Below, piece by piece: positions 35,536 through 47,070 of a stretch of 64,000 bases of DNA. Both the position numbers and the translations under genes were made by a program. The DNA lies in the NCBI RefSeq assembly GCF_030247185.1, contig NC_080571.1, positions 105,669,128-105,733,127 on the forward strand, read 5' to 3'. This DNA is from Malaya genurostris. Taxonomy: Eukaryota; Arthropoda; Insecta; Diptera; Culicidae. The notes below the pieces were generated by a model that was not told the origin of the DNA, did not search any database, and worked only from the letters and a program-made list of their open reading frames with translations. The number at the start of each line of letters is the position of its first letter. Position 1 is the stretch's first letter.

Positions 35536-35975
35536 AGGCAGCTCAATTTGAACTGCTTCAAGCACTGATGAGCCGAAGGCGAAACGCGAAGAAATATAAA
35601 CAAAATATGTGCTTTTTCCACAAACAAACAAAACCCCTAAATGTTCACATTCTGCGACGGCCAGTAATAAGCCGTCATTCGTTTACGCCTGAGACGCCAG
35701 AAATAATACAACACCTGTGTTATATTATTCAAGGGTTGCATAAATAGTGCAAACTTTGCGTCTGTTAGCGGTTCAAGTTGAACTGCTAGGCATGAGATGG
35801 CAGTTCAATTTGAACTGCTTTAAGCACTGATGAGCCGAAGGCGAAACGCGAAGAAATTGGAACAAAATATATGCTTTTCATCTTACAGCTTAAGCAGTGT
35901 GCCTTTTAATATGTTATTATTGAATAAAAAAAATGTGCTTTTTTCACAAATAAACAAAACCCTTCAATGATCCTT
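35536..35975 (+). repeat. Two direct copies of the CAGTTCAATTTGAACTG repeat family
   Basis: Blocks 'caatttgaactgctt[tc]aagcactgatgagc' and 'cgaaggcgaaacgcgaagaaat' occur at 35540-35600 and 35795-35860, each followed by 'caaaatatatgctttt' and 'cacaaa[ct]aaacaaaaccc'. Related to the MITE at 2561-2846. The second copy carries a LINE 3'-end insertion. Confidence 0.6.
35879..35928 (+). mobile_element. Extreme 5'-truncated copy of the full-length LINE 3' end
   Basis: CATCTTACAGCTTAAGCAGT and a following GTGCC plus AT tail match the last ~55 bp of the element ending at 28195. It interrupts the repeat copy, as shown by the uninterrupted sister at 35600-35625. The flanks (AAATATATGCTTTT / AAATGTGCTTTT) look like a ~12-bp imperfect TSD. 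Confidence 0.6.
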
Positions 35976-35979
35976 TGCA

Positions 35980-36750
35980 ATGTTTAAGGTAGGTATAAGA
36001 ACTATGTAAAAAAATATTTTGTTCATTTTTTATTTTAAAAATAACAATTCAAATTCAAATATCTCAAATAATGTGTTTTTGATTTTTATTCTTTTAATAT
36101 GTTGAAGCTTAAGTCCAAAATAAAGTGCTGTTCAAATTTTAGATTGGAGAAATATTATTTGAAAAAGTTACATATTCTCAAAATAATGCACATCTTTGGA
36201 AATCATGAACAGTTCTTTTTAAGTTTACCACAAAATTTAATGCAAGAACGCTGAATTTCCAATAAAAAAGTTCATCAAACTTTTCTATATGCTACCGTTC
36301 TTGAGACTCAGTGCTTTGGAAAAAAATTCGGGGTAGTTTTATTTTTGTAGTGATTTTGGATGATTTTTGTATCATGTTAAAATTAAATGTTCTAATATTA
36401 GAATGTATAAAATATATGAGAAAGGCAATAGATATTTTTCGTATAGAATCTGAAAATATGTTTCCCAGTTTTCTAATTTAAGCATACCTGTTATTTTCTT
36501 AGGGTAAGCCTGTTGTTATGTTTTTCCTGATTTTACCAAAATGTATCTGTTTGTTGTTACAGGTACCCATGTTTGTATATAAAAAAACTGGTACGGCGAA
36601 TAAACAAGCTAGTGAGAAACAAGTGATAAGGAGTATATCAAAAAAAAGCTATCCACACATGATAAAAAACGATATTTTATTAAAACTAAAAATTGACCCT
36701 TTATTGTACGAGGTTAAGCTTGAGCATAATGAAAACCGGAAGAAATTTAA
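35980..36750. other. Unassigned AT-rich sequence
   Basis: Only short shadow frames. Confidence 0.3.
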
Positions 36751-36754
36751 GTTA

Positions 36755-37733
36755 TTCCTTCACAAATTTTCGAGCTTTTGATCGAACGCTCTTCATCAAG
36801 TTTCGGACAAGTGTTGCATCGCATTTTTCGGTCGCTTGAGCCCAAATATTTTGAACTCCTGCATGCTGCCTTACCAGTATTCTTGAAGACCCTCTTTACG
36901 ATTGCCCAGTAACGTTCGATAGGTCGAAGCTGAGGCAATTTGGTGGATTGATGTTTTTCTCAACGAAATTTATACTCTTTTCCGCAAGCCTATTGAGAGT
37001 GGTTTTGGCATAGAGAGCCGACGCTAAATCCGGCCAAAACAGTGGAGGTGTACTATGCTTCTTATATAAAGGCAGCAATCTCTTCTGGAGACACTCAGAT
37101 CGATAGATTTATGCATTTATAGTTCCGGTAGTGTAAAAAATGGTTCACTTCAAACCACAGGAACATATTGCTTGCCATACCAGTACCTTTCGAGTGAATT
37201 TCTCCACTTGAATCGACCTGTCCGCATCGCTCATATCCTCCCCAACGACGACAGTAAAGTACTGTGGACCTGGAAGGGTTTTTGAGTCCTCCTTAACATA
37301 AGTCCATCAAAACGCATGCATCCGGACACTGCAACAGACGCGAATACAATTTCCGGGCCCTTGTTGCTGCTCGCTTATTCTGTTCTACACTTTGTTTCGA
37401 GATATTCTGCTTCAGGTGATTTCGCCTTTTGATACGCTGGATCATTCCGACACTCGATTCTGCTTTTCTGGCCAAATCACGTATTGACATTGTTTTGTTC
37501 TTCATGATTAGAGATACCACTTTCTGGTTCAGTTTCGGGTTGGAAAAACCGGATTTTCTGCCTCTTCCTGGTAGTTCATCCAAAGAATAGTGTTCCCCAA
37601 ACCTATTAATGATGGTTTTAATACTGGCATGATAAATTCTAAACCGCTTCGCCAGTTTTCGCATAGTAATACCCTTCTCACTTAGCCATGTGTCCAGAAT
37701 CTGAATTTTCACTTCCTTTTCAATACGTGACAT
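36755..37733 (-). pseudogene. ITmD37E (Tc1/mariner DD37E) transposase, decayed copy C
   Basis: Starts at ATG 37733 (MSRIEKEVKIQILDTW). The N-terminal paired-type helix-turn-helix reads TMRKLAKRFRIYHASIKTII, linker ELPGRGRKSGF, second helix-turn-helix MSIRDLARKAESSVGMIQRI. The first catalytic Asp remains (VLMD) but the frame breaks right after it. WPDLAS (second Asp) and RPIERYW (Glu) follow in other frames; allowing a one-base loss at NPPNC the spacing is 37 residues, the DD37E signature. Several frameshifts disable it. Terminal repeats not identified. Confidence 0.75.
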
Positions 37734-38626
37734 TTTGAAAATGCAGAATTTCAGTCGCACAAACAAGTGAACAAACGAAAGCTGACAGTCAAACGCACAG
37801 CTTGCTGTGATCTGAGCATAAAAAACTATCACAAATACATGTGTACAACACAAATGAATGTAGATAGCTTATTTTCGATACACTCCTTAATCAAGTAAAA
37901 ACAGAATTGAAGAATTAAATGAAATGAATAACTTCTTCTACAGGGATTTCGAAAACATGTTTTAAAATTGTGCTCCAAAAATTGCCGAAATCTTACGGAA
38001 AGTAATTTTGCCAAATTAGTTGAACTAGGATTTGTTGAAAAAAATCTGCTTAATAAAAAAATTAAAATTTGCTATTCATATCATTTTGAGTTGAACAAAC
38101 GAACTACTCTATCTTGTAGCGATGACTTATCGAGTAGTGAAGAGGAAGATGTATGGAAGTTCAGAGTCGGGAAACAATACAAGCAACAAAAGAGTCAACA
38201 AATTCCAACATGATTGTTTTCAGTCTGCAACATCAATAGAGACAGCGCACTCAAACGCTGCAAAATACATCCAAAAATTTATTATTGATATTTTCAATGA
38301 ATCAATCTTGAGTATTGCTGTAGCCCCAATTGACAAAATATAAATTAGTTCTGTTAAATTGATTTTGGAGAAATATCAGGAGACAATAAACAGCATTAGA
38401 AGACATATATTTACTCAAAACAAAGAAGTTACTAACTAAGATCGAAGTCATGGATGGCCGAGAAAATAAAGAAAACATTTAATACGACGATATACACGAC
38501 AACAAAAAGATTACTAATTGAGAGCGGTATGCATTCTACTATTGGATCGAGAGCAGACTAGGTGAAAATATTAAGCATATCGTTATGCAATTTACGAGGA
38601 TGATGAAACCAGCCGACCAATGCCTG

Positions 38627-38944
38627 TTTAAATAGTTTTTCTAAGTGTGCAAGCAACCGCCTTAGGGATTTTCCGAAGTGAAATGAGCGTTCATTCCGGT
38701 AAGTGTAGGTAGTGGTCTGCAGAATTGAATAAAAAATAATCATTGGGACATGCTCCCAAACAGCAGTTGCTCGCTAGTTGAGTAACATTATTGAAAAACT
38801 CTTCGAATTATTACTATTGCAAAAAGTTTTGTATGGCAACTTGCCTAGGTTCGATTCCCAACCTTACAAGTAGGGTCAGAAAGTTTTTTTCTGATTTTCC
38901 CCCTTGGAAGTTTCCTTACATCAAGATGAATTGCTAAATAGTAT
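38627..38944 (+). mobile_element. SINE-like element with B box, flanked by 26-bp direct repeats
   Basis: Starts AAATAGTTTTTCTAAGTGTG and contains a perfect Pol III B box, GGTTCGATTCC, near 38848. A second copy is at 41993. The flanking TGATGAAACCAGCCGACCAA... repeat (38601-38626 and 38945-38970) fits a TSD although 26 bp is long. A possible A box (CTAGTTGAGTAAC) lies about 65 bp upstream of the B box. Confidence 0.55.
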
Positions 38945-39185
38945 TGATGAAACCAGCCGACCAATGCCTGGTCAAAGTGAAGGACGGAAAACGCCAAGCT
39001 GTTCAAAAAAGGTTGTGCGAGAAGCCTAAAGCTTACTTCAGATAGAATTGGAACAAAGACAATTGCCTGTATTACAGTTATTTATTATTGAATTCAAGAT
39101 CTTTTTTTATACAAATGTAGCGTTTTCTTCATACTTTTAAGAAAAAATACGGATAAAATTATTCGTAACGGTTTCGAAGGAATTT

Positions 39186-40170
39186 TCGAATTTTTCCTGT
39201 AACACGGCTCAATAGGCGGCGCCCACCTTCTTCGTCCATCGTTTTAGCTATCTTATTCAACCAGGTCGTCATCTGATTGATGTCTTTGACAACGTTTCCC
39301 TTTGCCTTGAGTCTCCTCTTCATGATTGCTCAGTATTTCTCAATAGGGCGGAACTGGGGGCAGTTGGGTGGGTTAAGGTTTTTCGGAACAAACTGGACCC
39401 CTTTCTCTGCATACCATTCTTGAACGACTTTGCTGTAATGACAGCTTGCCAAATCTGGCCAAAATACGGGATGGTCGTGTGATCGAATGAACGGAAAAAT
39501 TCGTTTTTGGAGACACTCGTTTTGGTATAGTTCCGATGTCATTGTCTTATTTGTAACGAAAACTTTCGTTTTTTTGCCACAGCTGCAAATGCCCTGCCAA
39601 ATCATAAATTTTCTTGCAAATTTGTCTGCAAAAACAAATTTAAAGTTGGCTAGAACATCCCCCCGAGCCGTTTTCAAGTAAAATTTTTGACCTGGGATTT
39701 GCCCGAAGTCAGCCTTGACATAGGTTTCATCGTCCATCAGAAGACACCCGTCGAACTTGGTCAGCACCTGGTCATATAGTTTCCGAGCACGAATTTTGAC
39801 CACACTATGGTACGATTTGGCTGTTTGCTAGCTCGATACGACTTGATTCCTTCCCGGAGTCGAGTTCTCTTCACGGTATTATAGGCAGCACCAAATTTTC
39901 TGGCCAAATCACGGTCCGATAGATTAGGATTCCTCTTAATCGTCTTCAAAATCTTACCACGCAGTTTCCGGTCGACAGTTCCACTCCGACGATTTGCTTG
40001 AGGCTTCCGAATCGTCGTCAATGTTTCCTTATACCGTTTGATAACGCGTCATACGGTATTTCTGGGCAATTTCAGCTGTTTAGCTAGCCTAGATGCAAAC
40101 CACAATGGATTTTTCAAATAACTGTGAATATTTTTTTCCCTTCATTCGGCTTCCATGTTGATTGTTCACA
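39186..40170 (-). pseudogene. ITmD37E transposase, decayed copy D
   Basis: Minus-strand pieces: helix-turn-helix LAKQLKLPRNTV and LSDRDLARKFGAAYNTVKRTR (40021-39790); catalytic core CLLMDDETYVKADFGQIPGQ (first Asp), WQGICSCGKKTKVF, FWPDLASCHYS (second Asp), NPPNCPQFRPIEKY (Glu) in one long frame 39803-39330. The Asp-Glu spacing is 37. Lesions: stop TGA in place of Trp right after RPIEKY, a frameshift near 39790, and a stop in the N-terminal region. Diverged from copies B, C and E. Likely start is ATGGAAGCC near 40158. Confidence 0.8.
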
Positions 40171-40575
40171 AAGTACAGTCGATTTTCTGAATGTCAAAAA
40201 TCATACGTGAAGCCGACAAAATTCCCGACACGTGGGCGCCAAGAACTTCTAAATCCGTCCACCAGGAGCGCCACAATATGAGCAAAAGTTTGTTTAATTT
40301 TAAATGAAGCAAGCTTTATGACACATGATTTTCTATATGACACGATAACCATAATAACAATACTCAATTTATATGTAAAATGACTGTATTATAAATAATG
40401 CGAAGAATAACTATAATATGAACAATCGAGCCTCGCAGCTTCAAAATAAAATTGTTCCTAATTCTATAAACTCATATACATTAAAAGTGTTGCTCATTCG
40501 TCGGTTCTTTACAAAATAAAAACACAAACTAGTTTAATCCAATCAACAGAAGGCATCGACACCGATACGATGTAA

Positions 40576-41208
40576 CAATCAACAAGCACGCTATGTAAAA
40601 CCCGGTATGTACCATGGTTCTGGTTTCAACAGCGAAGCTACTCAATGGTTCGTTTTTCCGTTCACGACCGGGTGTATCTTCGAAGAACTCTTCTTTTTCC
40701 GATTCCAACGTTCGTGCACAATAGAAGTACTGAAACTGAATCAACCACACCCCAAAAGCCACCCCTAGATGCTGTGAGTGTGTGTATCTACCTACCGGTG
40801 AAAATTTCCCCTTCTATCATTATTCATGCAGTCGGGTAAAGTGAAGCCAGAGCCATATCGACGGGGTCGTATGGAATTCGGGCTCTCAAAGTAAACATTT
40901 CAGCTTTCCACAAACCCACAGAAGCAGCAGAATTATCTTCTAGCACGCATTCAACCGAACTGGAGAGTGAGCTGCTCCCTTCGCCGATCCTCACACGGAG
41001 ACAGAATGCAACGAATTCGTTGATTGTTTGCGGTAGTGTGTGGGATCCATTTGCACCAAATCCTACTGAAGCCGTTTTGATAAGTACTAGTCAACCACAT
41101 CGATATGCTAAAATTTCCTGTTTACTTTATAAGGATTCAGAAGAAAAAGTTTATTCAGTTTATTACGTTCTAGATTTTCAGGGAAAAGTTGTTTCCCTCT
41201 TCGAATAA
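40576..41208 (+). other. Unrecognised two-part open frame, possible gene or pseudogene
   Basis: Plus-strand frame open from 40576 to TAA at 40837-40839, and in the same frame from 40840 to TAA at 41206-41208 (122 codons, no ATG, ending ...DFQGKVVSLFE). AATAAA follows near 41257. The TAA sits inside a GGGTAAAG that could be a splice donor, and CATTTCAG at 40901-40908 could be an acceptor, but a 68-nt intron would shift into a frame that stops early. On the other strand, 40729-40613 is an alternative exon candidate (acceptor TTGATTCAGTTTCAG, then YFYCARTLESEKEEFFEDTP). GC-richer than flanks. No family recognised. Confidence 0.3.
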
Positions 41209-41992
41209 ACGCTTCTAACGACTCGTAAAATGATTACACTTTTGTGGCAAGTTGAAAAAATAAAAAAAGGAAACAGGATGTATAAGTTCTGAGCTACAAT
41301 ATTGCGTTTCTCCAGAACTCGAACAAACTCGTAATAATGCCTCCAAGTAATGGTTTAAAGCAAACCGTTCAAGGTAATCAAGGAAACAGAATGCGATTTT
41401 TGCGATGGTATTCCAGTACAGACCAATTTAGATCAGTTTTACATACAGTCGAAACATATTTCCGACTTCTTAGCACCATAAATTCCAAAGGCAAAAGCGT
41501 TCGGTTCGGGGTACGAGATTAACTAGGGTGGTTCATGAGAGAATTTTAATAAAAAATTCTCTCGTGGAATGCGCTTTTGATTATTTGAATGAGAGGCACC
41601 TTCCTATTCCCACTTCGGTTACAAATGGAATCCTAACATCAGACAAAAAAAAATGCTATTGGTGGATCCCTTAGACCTGCTAATATAAGCTACCTTATGG
41701 CTTCATCTATGTACGATGTAAATATGTTAGTCTTGAAACTTGCGAAAAGAAAACACTTGCCAAGTTCTTTCCACAGTTTTCATCCTCTTACCGACAGCAT
41801 GCTCGTGTGGTACACAGCTCGAATAAATCTTATAACTTTACAATCCAGCAAGACGTATGAAGCGTCACAGTTTCACATAAATTTACACTCACAACCTAGA
41901 TTCGACATTGATGCGAAAATGTCGCTTTGTTTCACTGTGCAAAATCCAACAAGAAAACAATTTTTCTTCATCCAGCGGGAAACCTAATAAAA

Positions 41993-42310
41993 TAGTTTTT
42001 CTAAGTGTGCAAGCATCCGCCTTAGGGATTTTCCGAAGTGAAATGGGCGTTCATTCCGGTGAGTGTAGGTAGTGGTCTGCAGAATTAAATAAAAAATGAT
42101 CATTGGAACATACTCCCAGACAGCAGTTGCTCGCTAGTTGAGTATCATTAATGAAAAACTCTTCGAATTATTACTATTGAAAAAAGTTTTGTAAGGCAGC
42201 TTGCCTAGGTTCGATTCCCAACCTTACAAGTAGGGTCAGGAAGTTTTTTCTGATCCTAGAGGCGAAGCGTGTGTTTAAGATTGAAAATTGAGAAAATCAA
42301 TGGAAACTTG
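41993..42310 (+). mobile_element. Second copy of the B-box SINE-like element
   Basis: Collinear with 38627-38944 at high identity (AAATAGTTTTTCTAAGTGTG, GCAGTTGCTCGCTAGTTGAG, GGTTCGATTCC near 42209), with a short insertion after the B-box region. Confidence 0.55.
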
Positions 42311-42534
42311 GAAATTTCCTTACACCAAGATCTTATCTAAAATATGACACGTAATGTACTGAAATCAATAACATTGAGTCGTGAATTGCTAGTATTGGCT
42401 TGAAAATGTTATTTCATTTGACCTGCACTTGAACAATAAAGAAAACCACGTTTCGAAAAAAGTTTCTGTTGTCTTGAAATATAAAAATCGAAACTCAAAC
42501 CTAAGAATTACTCCTATAATAACAACAAAAACGA

Positions 42535-43250
42535 GCTTAATTCACTTAGCAGTAAGATGATACCTTTTTTTATCAATCCGCATGTGTTTTTTGCATGAGT
42601 ATTCTTCGGTGTGCTTAGGTTTCATGAAATTATTTTGATGATCGTCATTTCAAATGACAGTTTGAAATTACAGTCACTCATTACCCTATAATTTTGGTGT
42701 CACAAATCGGATCGAAAAGAAAAATCCTAAAATTAATTTCTGTGATGAAAATCAATTAAGAATTCCATGGTATGTCGCAGTGAGTTCCACTGGATTTTTG
42801 GTGATTTTGGTGAGGGTTTTTGGATACGGTACTTCCTGAACCGTAATTCAGGGACCAAGAAGCGCTTCCAATGCATTATATTCCTTTTGTAGAATTTGAC
42901 CTTTATGTTTCAAAATAATTTGCAGACGAACAAAATCATCGAATAGCTAGTACTACGATCCTACTTACACTAAGAATCCTTATAGCAAAAAAGGTTCGTA
43001 TGAATTAACACGTCGACTAAATTATAATAGTTTTGAGCTCAATGACGGTTTGAATTTGAAAAAAAACTCATCACCCTTGTGTCAAGTAATCTCAATAGGT
43101 TTTTTTCGAGATGTCTAAACCGATTATTGCAAACCTAAGTTCAAATGAAAGGTCTTGTGGTCCCATAAAGAATTACTAAATTTCATCGGGATCCGACTTC
43201 CGATCCCGGAATTACCGAGTAAAGATAGAATTTTATACCGTCACTTAAGG
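42535..43250 (+). repeat. Degenerate mosquito dispersed repeat
   Basis: Start block 'cacttagcagtaagatgatacc' (also at 63670) and, further on, 'aaatgaaaggtcttgtggtccca' with 'gatccgacttcc' as in the 20.4-21.5 kb array (here partly degenerate). Confidence 0.5.
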
Positions 43251-43258
43251 CCTGAAGA

Positions 43259-43318
43259 CAGTGGGTCGCGTATAGATTTTTAATCGAGGAAGATTAAAAA
43301 TCTATACGCGACCCACTG
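43259..43318. repeat. Perfect 27-bp hairpin, loop GAGGAA
   Basis: 43259-43285 (CAGTGGGTCGCGTATAGATT and on) is the exact reverse complement of 43292-43318. It lies next to the outer edge of the ~680-bp repeat that follows; the other copy of that repeat lacks it. Confidence 0.92.
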
Positions 43319-43322
43319 GCTC

Positions 43323-44470
43323 CAGTGTTGGTGATTGCCGATAATTTGACAGAAGCTGCTCGATATTTCTCTATATTGTATACAACATTTTCAATCCGGT
43401 AGAAGATGCTACAAGAACTCGTATCTCTCAATGCATGAACCGCGAGAGAATTTTTCTACATTTCTTCGCTCCACTTCATACTCTGAGTATTTCACGACCC
43501 ATAAAAAATGTACAGTCTGATAATGATGGAATTTACCTAGAGAGAATCGCAAGTTGACAATTATCGCAGAAAATCGAATCGATGATTCGACTTGATCATT
43601 CTCATACTAGTTTGCAATATTTCAAAACCTTTGTGTGGAGCATTTACATACATTTTCACAGACGAAACTTATACAAAGGTTATATGCACATAGTTAGAAT
43701 AAACAGCAATAGTAAAATGATCCTATCGCAACTATCAACTGCCCATATAGAATCGGATCGCGAAACGAGAATAAGCGACAGTTTGTTGCTTCAAAGAGAA
43801 TTCTCACAGCAGCGCGCTAGTTCGTGATGTTCAGACAGGTCATCGAGAGAAATTCGCTCTCGCCTCTCTCAGCAGGCGGTTCTATTTTGTTGGTCGTTGA
43901 GCGTTTGTTGAACAACATACTGCCTGAAATATTCGTTCAGTTTGATGGAACGGTTAGTTATTGTTTTTTCTCTTGCAAAAATAGTGTAAAAATTAGGTGT
44001 TACCTTCATATAGAAAGAAGATTTGTTGTTATTCTACGTGAAGTAGAAGTAATGTATTGTTAATTTTAAAAAATAAGTGGAAAATGCTTTGGAAATTATC
44101 CAGTAAAACTAGTCCAACGGGACTCCAACTCCTCATATTAAAAATGACTCAACAATGGATCTCTGTCTGCCGGATTTGTTGAACGAAAAAAATGGCATTC
44201 GGTTCAACGGTCTGTTCCAAAATCGGCAAACATAGGTCCCGCGTTGGCCTCCAGTTGAACGATTGATTGGACGTTATTGGACCAACGAAGGACCACCGTT
44301 GAACGTTTTTTACTAAGACACTAGGGCAATGGTTTTCATTCTATGTTAAATGAACTATGCCGGTTTGTTGTTGCTGCGATGATATCCGTCTCACTTTGAT
44401 GGCACTGATTGAATCGTGTGAAGAGTTGCTAGAGAGCGTTCTTCGATACGATAAAAGCCATCCTTGCCCG
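43323..44470 (+). repeat. ~680-bp repeat, copy 1, split by a ~470-bp insertion
   Basis: Segments 43323-43870 and 44345-44470 are together the inverse of 45935-46612. The intervening 43870-44345 belongs to another repeat with 'ccaacgg'/'gttgaacg' blocks. Non-coding; open frames here are shadows. Confidence 0.65.
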
Positions 44471-44559
44471 ACTCCCTGAAATCCCTTCCCGTCTATGTAT
44501 TTAGAAACCTTGTTGAGTAGATTTGATTTCTCTGCTCTCATCTTTTTTTCCCGGATACC

Positions 44560-45225
44560 ATCAGGAAACTAAAGCGAATAAAATGGCGGATGCATTGAAA
44601 CTGACTTTGTTCCACAGAAAAATACAAAACTTTATGTTTATCGCGATAACATATATGTTTTTATGCACTAATCGCATCTAAACTAAATTATCTAGACTTT
44701 GTTATGGTAGACTTATGATACAAGCTTTCAAAGCCGAGATATTCGATGAACAAATAGAGATATGCAATTCCGAGCGTTCTAATTTTCAGCAGTACAGCAA
44801 GAGCGATAAACTCAATAAATCATTCTGATAATTTCACAGAATATTCTCAACTAAATTTCGAAGAGATTGTTAGGTGGGTTTTTCGATGTTTGAATTCACT
44901 ATGCCAGCGATATACAATGGTTTTTTTATGGTGTTTCATCGCCATACAAAGAGCTAAGCTCACCGACACACTCTTATTGAGATAATCCACGTCGAAAGTT
45001 GTAAAAAATAAACCAACGAAGTCCTTCTTTTGAAATTTCCTTTTTTTAGCCTAATTGATTTTTTTAACTCACTGTAGACAACACGAATAGCGCTTGTACA
45101 TCAAAACGTTCTGAGTACGTTTGTGTTAAAAAATGTTAAACTTTATTTTTGTGCTGCTAGATTTTAGCTATTGGCATTAGTGTGGCCAGTTCCTGAAATA
45201 TAAGTAGCGGCCTACGTACGAACTT
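44560..45225. other. Unassigned AT-rich sequence
   Basis: No supported gene or element ends. Confidence 0.3.
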
Positions 45226-45558
45226 TTGAGTTTACCCATTAGAGTTTGTGCAGACTTCTTTGCAACCGATTTAGCTGCTTCTGTCCAAGATTTTTAAATT
45301 TTTCTATAGTTGTAGCTTATTGTTTATATTGAGAGAGCTCTCGCTTCATGAGAATCCAATACCGCTCGAGAGGTCGCAACTCTGGGCTGTTAGGTGGATT
45401 CGCCTCTTTCGGTAAAACATGGGCTCTATTCGCTTTATATCATTTCAAAACACCTGGAGCGTAGTGATAAGATGTCAAAGCGGGCAAGAATAGCGAGGGA
45501 GCGTCGTGGCTGTGTAAGAAAGGTAACAATCGCATCTTTAGACTTTCTTAAGGTTTGT

Positions 45559-45770
45559 CCACCCCAGGTTAACGGTTCAATGCATAGGACGCTGGTCTTA
45601 CAAGCCAGTTGTAGTATGTTCGAGCCTCGAACTTGAAGGATCCTTAGTGTCAGTAGGATTCATAGTACTAGCCATGCAATGATTCTGTACGCTAAGAATC
45701 GGCTGCGAAGTCTGTTGAAACAGAAAGGCCAAATTCCACAAAAGGAATGTAATACCAAGACTTTGCTTTT
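45559..45770 (+). mobile_element. tRNA-related SINE (family 1), full copy with TSD
   Basis: 212 bp flanked by TTAAGGTTTGT (45548-45558, 45771-45781). The head is tRNA-like: a CTGG..CCAG stem around CTTACAA, then a B-box GTTCGAGCCTC. The body continues 'agccatgcaatgattctgtac', 'gaatcggctgcgaagtctgt', and ends in a short T-run. Inserted in ITmD37E copy B. Confidence 0.8.
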
Positions 45771-45934
45771 TTAAGGTTTGTTACAATATTTATCGTTCCG
45801 ATAGTGATGAAGCTTTGGCTTGCTCGACCATAGCTAGATATTGCCTTCCAAAGCTAATGGTTTTTGGAGACTTGGCGTTTTTCTTCGTCCTGAAATGCTC
45901 CACTACGCCGTTCTGTTGAATAACAGTATTGAAA

Positions 45935-46612
45935 GCGAGGATGGCTTTTATCGTATCAAAGAACGCTCTCTAGCAACTCTTCACACGATTCAATCAGTTC
46001 CATCAAAGAGATATCATCGCAGCAACAAAACACCGGTACGGTTCATTTAACATAAAATAGACACCAGTGCGAGAGCAATTTTCTCTCGATGACCTGTCTG
46101 AGAACCAAAGGTTAGCTCGCTGCTGTGGGGATTCTCTCTGAAGTAACAAACGGTCGCTTATTCTCGTTTTGCGATCCGATTCTGTATGGCCAGTGGATAA
46201 TTGCGATAGAATCATTTTATTATTGCCGCTTATTCTAACTTTGTGCATATATCCTTTGTATAAGTTGTATCTATGAAAATGTATGTGAATGCTCCACACA
46301 AGGGTTTTGAAATATTGCAACCTAGTATGAGAATCATCAAGTCGAATCGTCGATTCGATTTTCTGCCGTAATTGTCAACTTGCGATTCTCTCTTGGTAAA
46401 TTCCACACAGCACCAATCATTATCAGATTGTAATTTTTGAAATACTCAGAGTATGAAATGGAGCGAAGAAATGTAGAAAAATTCTCTCGCGGTTCATGCA
46501 TTGAGAGACTCGAGTTCTTGTAGCATTTTCTACCGGATTGAAACTGTTGTATACAAAACTTATAAATATCGTGCAGCTTCTGTCGAATTTTCGGCAATCA
46601 CCAACACTGATT
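45935..46612 (-). repeat. ~680-bp repeat, copy 2, uninterrupted
   Basis: Inverse of copy 1; sits between the first-Asp region and the rest of ITmD37E copy B, so it is an insertion rather than the arm of one large element. Confidence 0.6.
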
Positions 46613-47070
46613 AAAAGACATTCCGAGAAGCTGCTTAAAGTCCTCTAACACGTAAGTTTCATCGTCAATTATCATACAAGAACTTCGTGAAATATTCGCA
46701 ATACAACTTTCGAGCTCATGTTTTAGTCGTTACATTCTGTTTATCATTACGTTACAGTTCGGTACAGTTTTCACCTTGAACGAATTCATACCTTAATGAT
46801 GCTTTGAAGTATGCACGAAAGTTGGAGACAATTATATTTTTCGAACTACAGTACGTACCGAAAGATCTGATCTTCAATATTAGTTTCACTTTCACGTCCT
46901 TGTGGTGGTTCCTGAGATCCGTTTTTTCCTCTCCCAGTCCTCCTGACTGTTGTCAAACGTGTATCAAATGTTATGGACATTGCTTTTTGGACAACCAAGC
47001 TTTTTCGCAAGTTTTCATACTGACAGATCCGGATTTTCATCGCGACCGCTAAGAAGTATTTCCAGAGATA

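Noticed and set aside
41535..41575. Short GAGAGAATTTT hairpin as a terminator
   Set aside because: An isolated small palindrome in AT-rich eukaryotic DNA; Rho-independent terminators do not apply.
45559..45640. tRNA-Val-like gene
   Set aside because: The anticodon-like stem-loop and B box are present, but it is the head of a SINE with TSD and lacks a full cloverleaf.
43323..46612. Single ~3.3-kb element with 680-bp terminal inverted repeats
   Set aside because: The right copy lies between pieces of one DD37E transposase, so it is an independent insertion.
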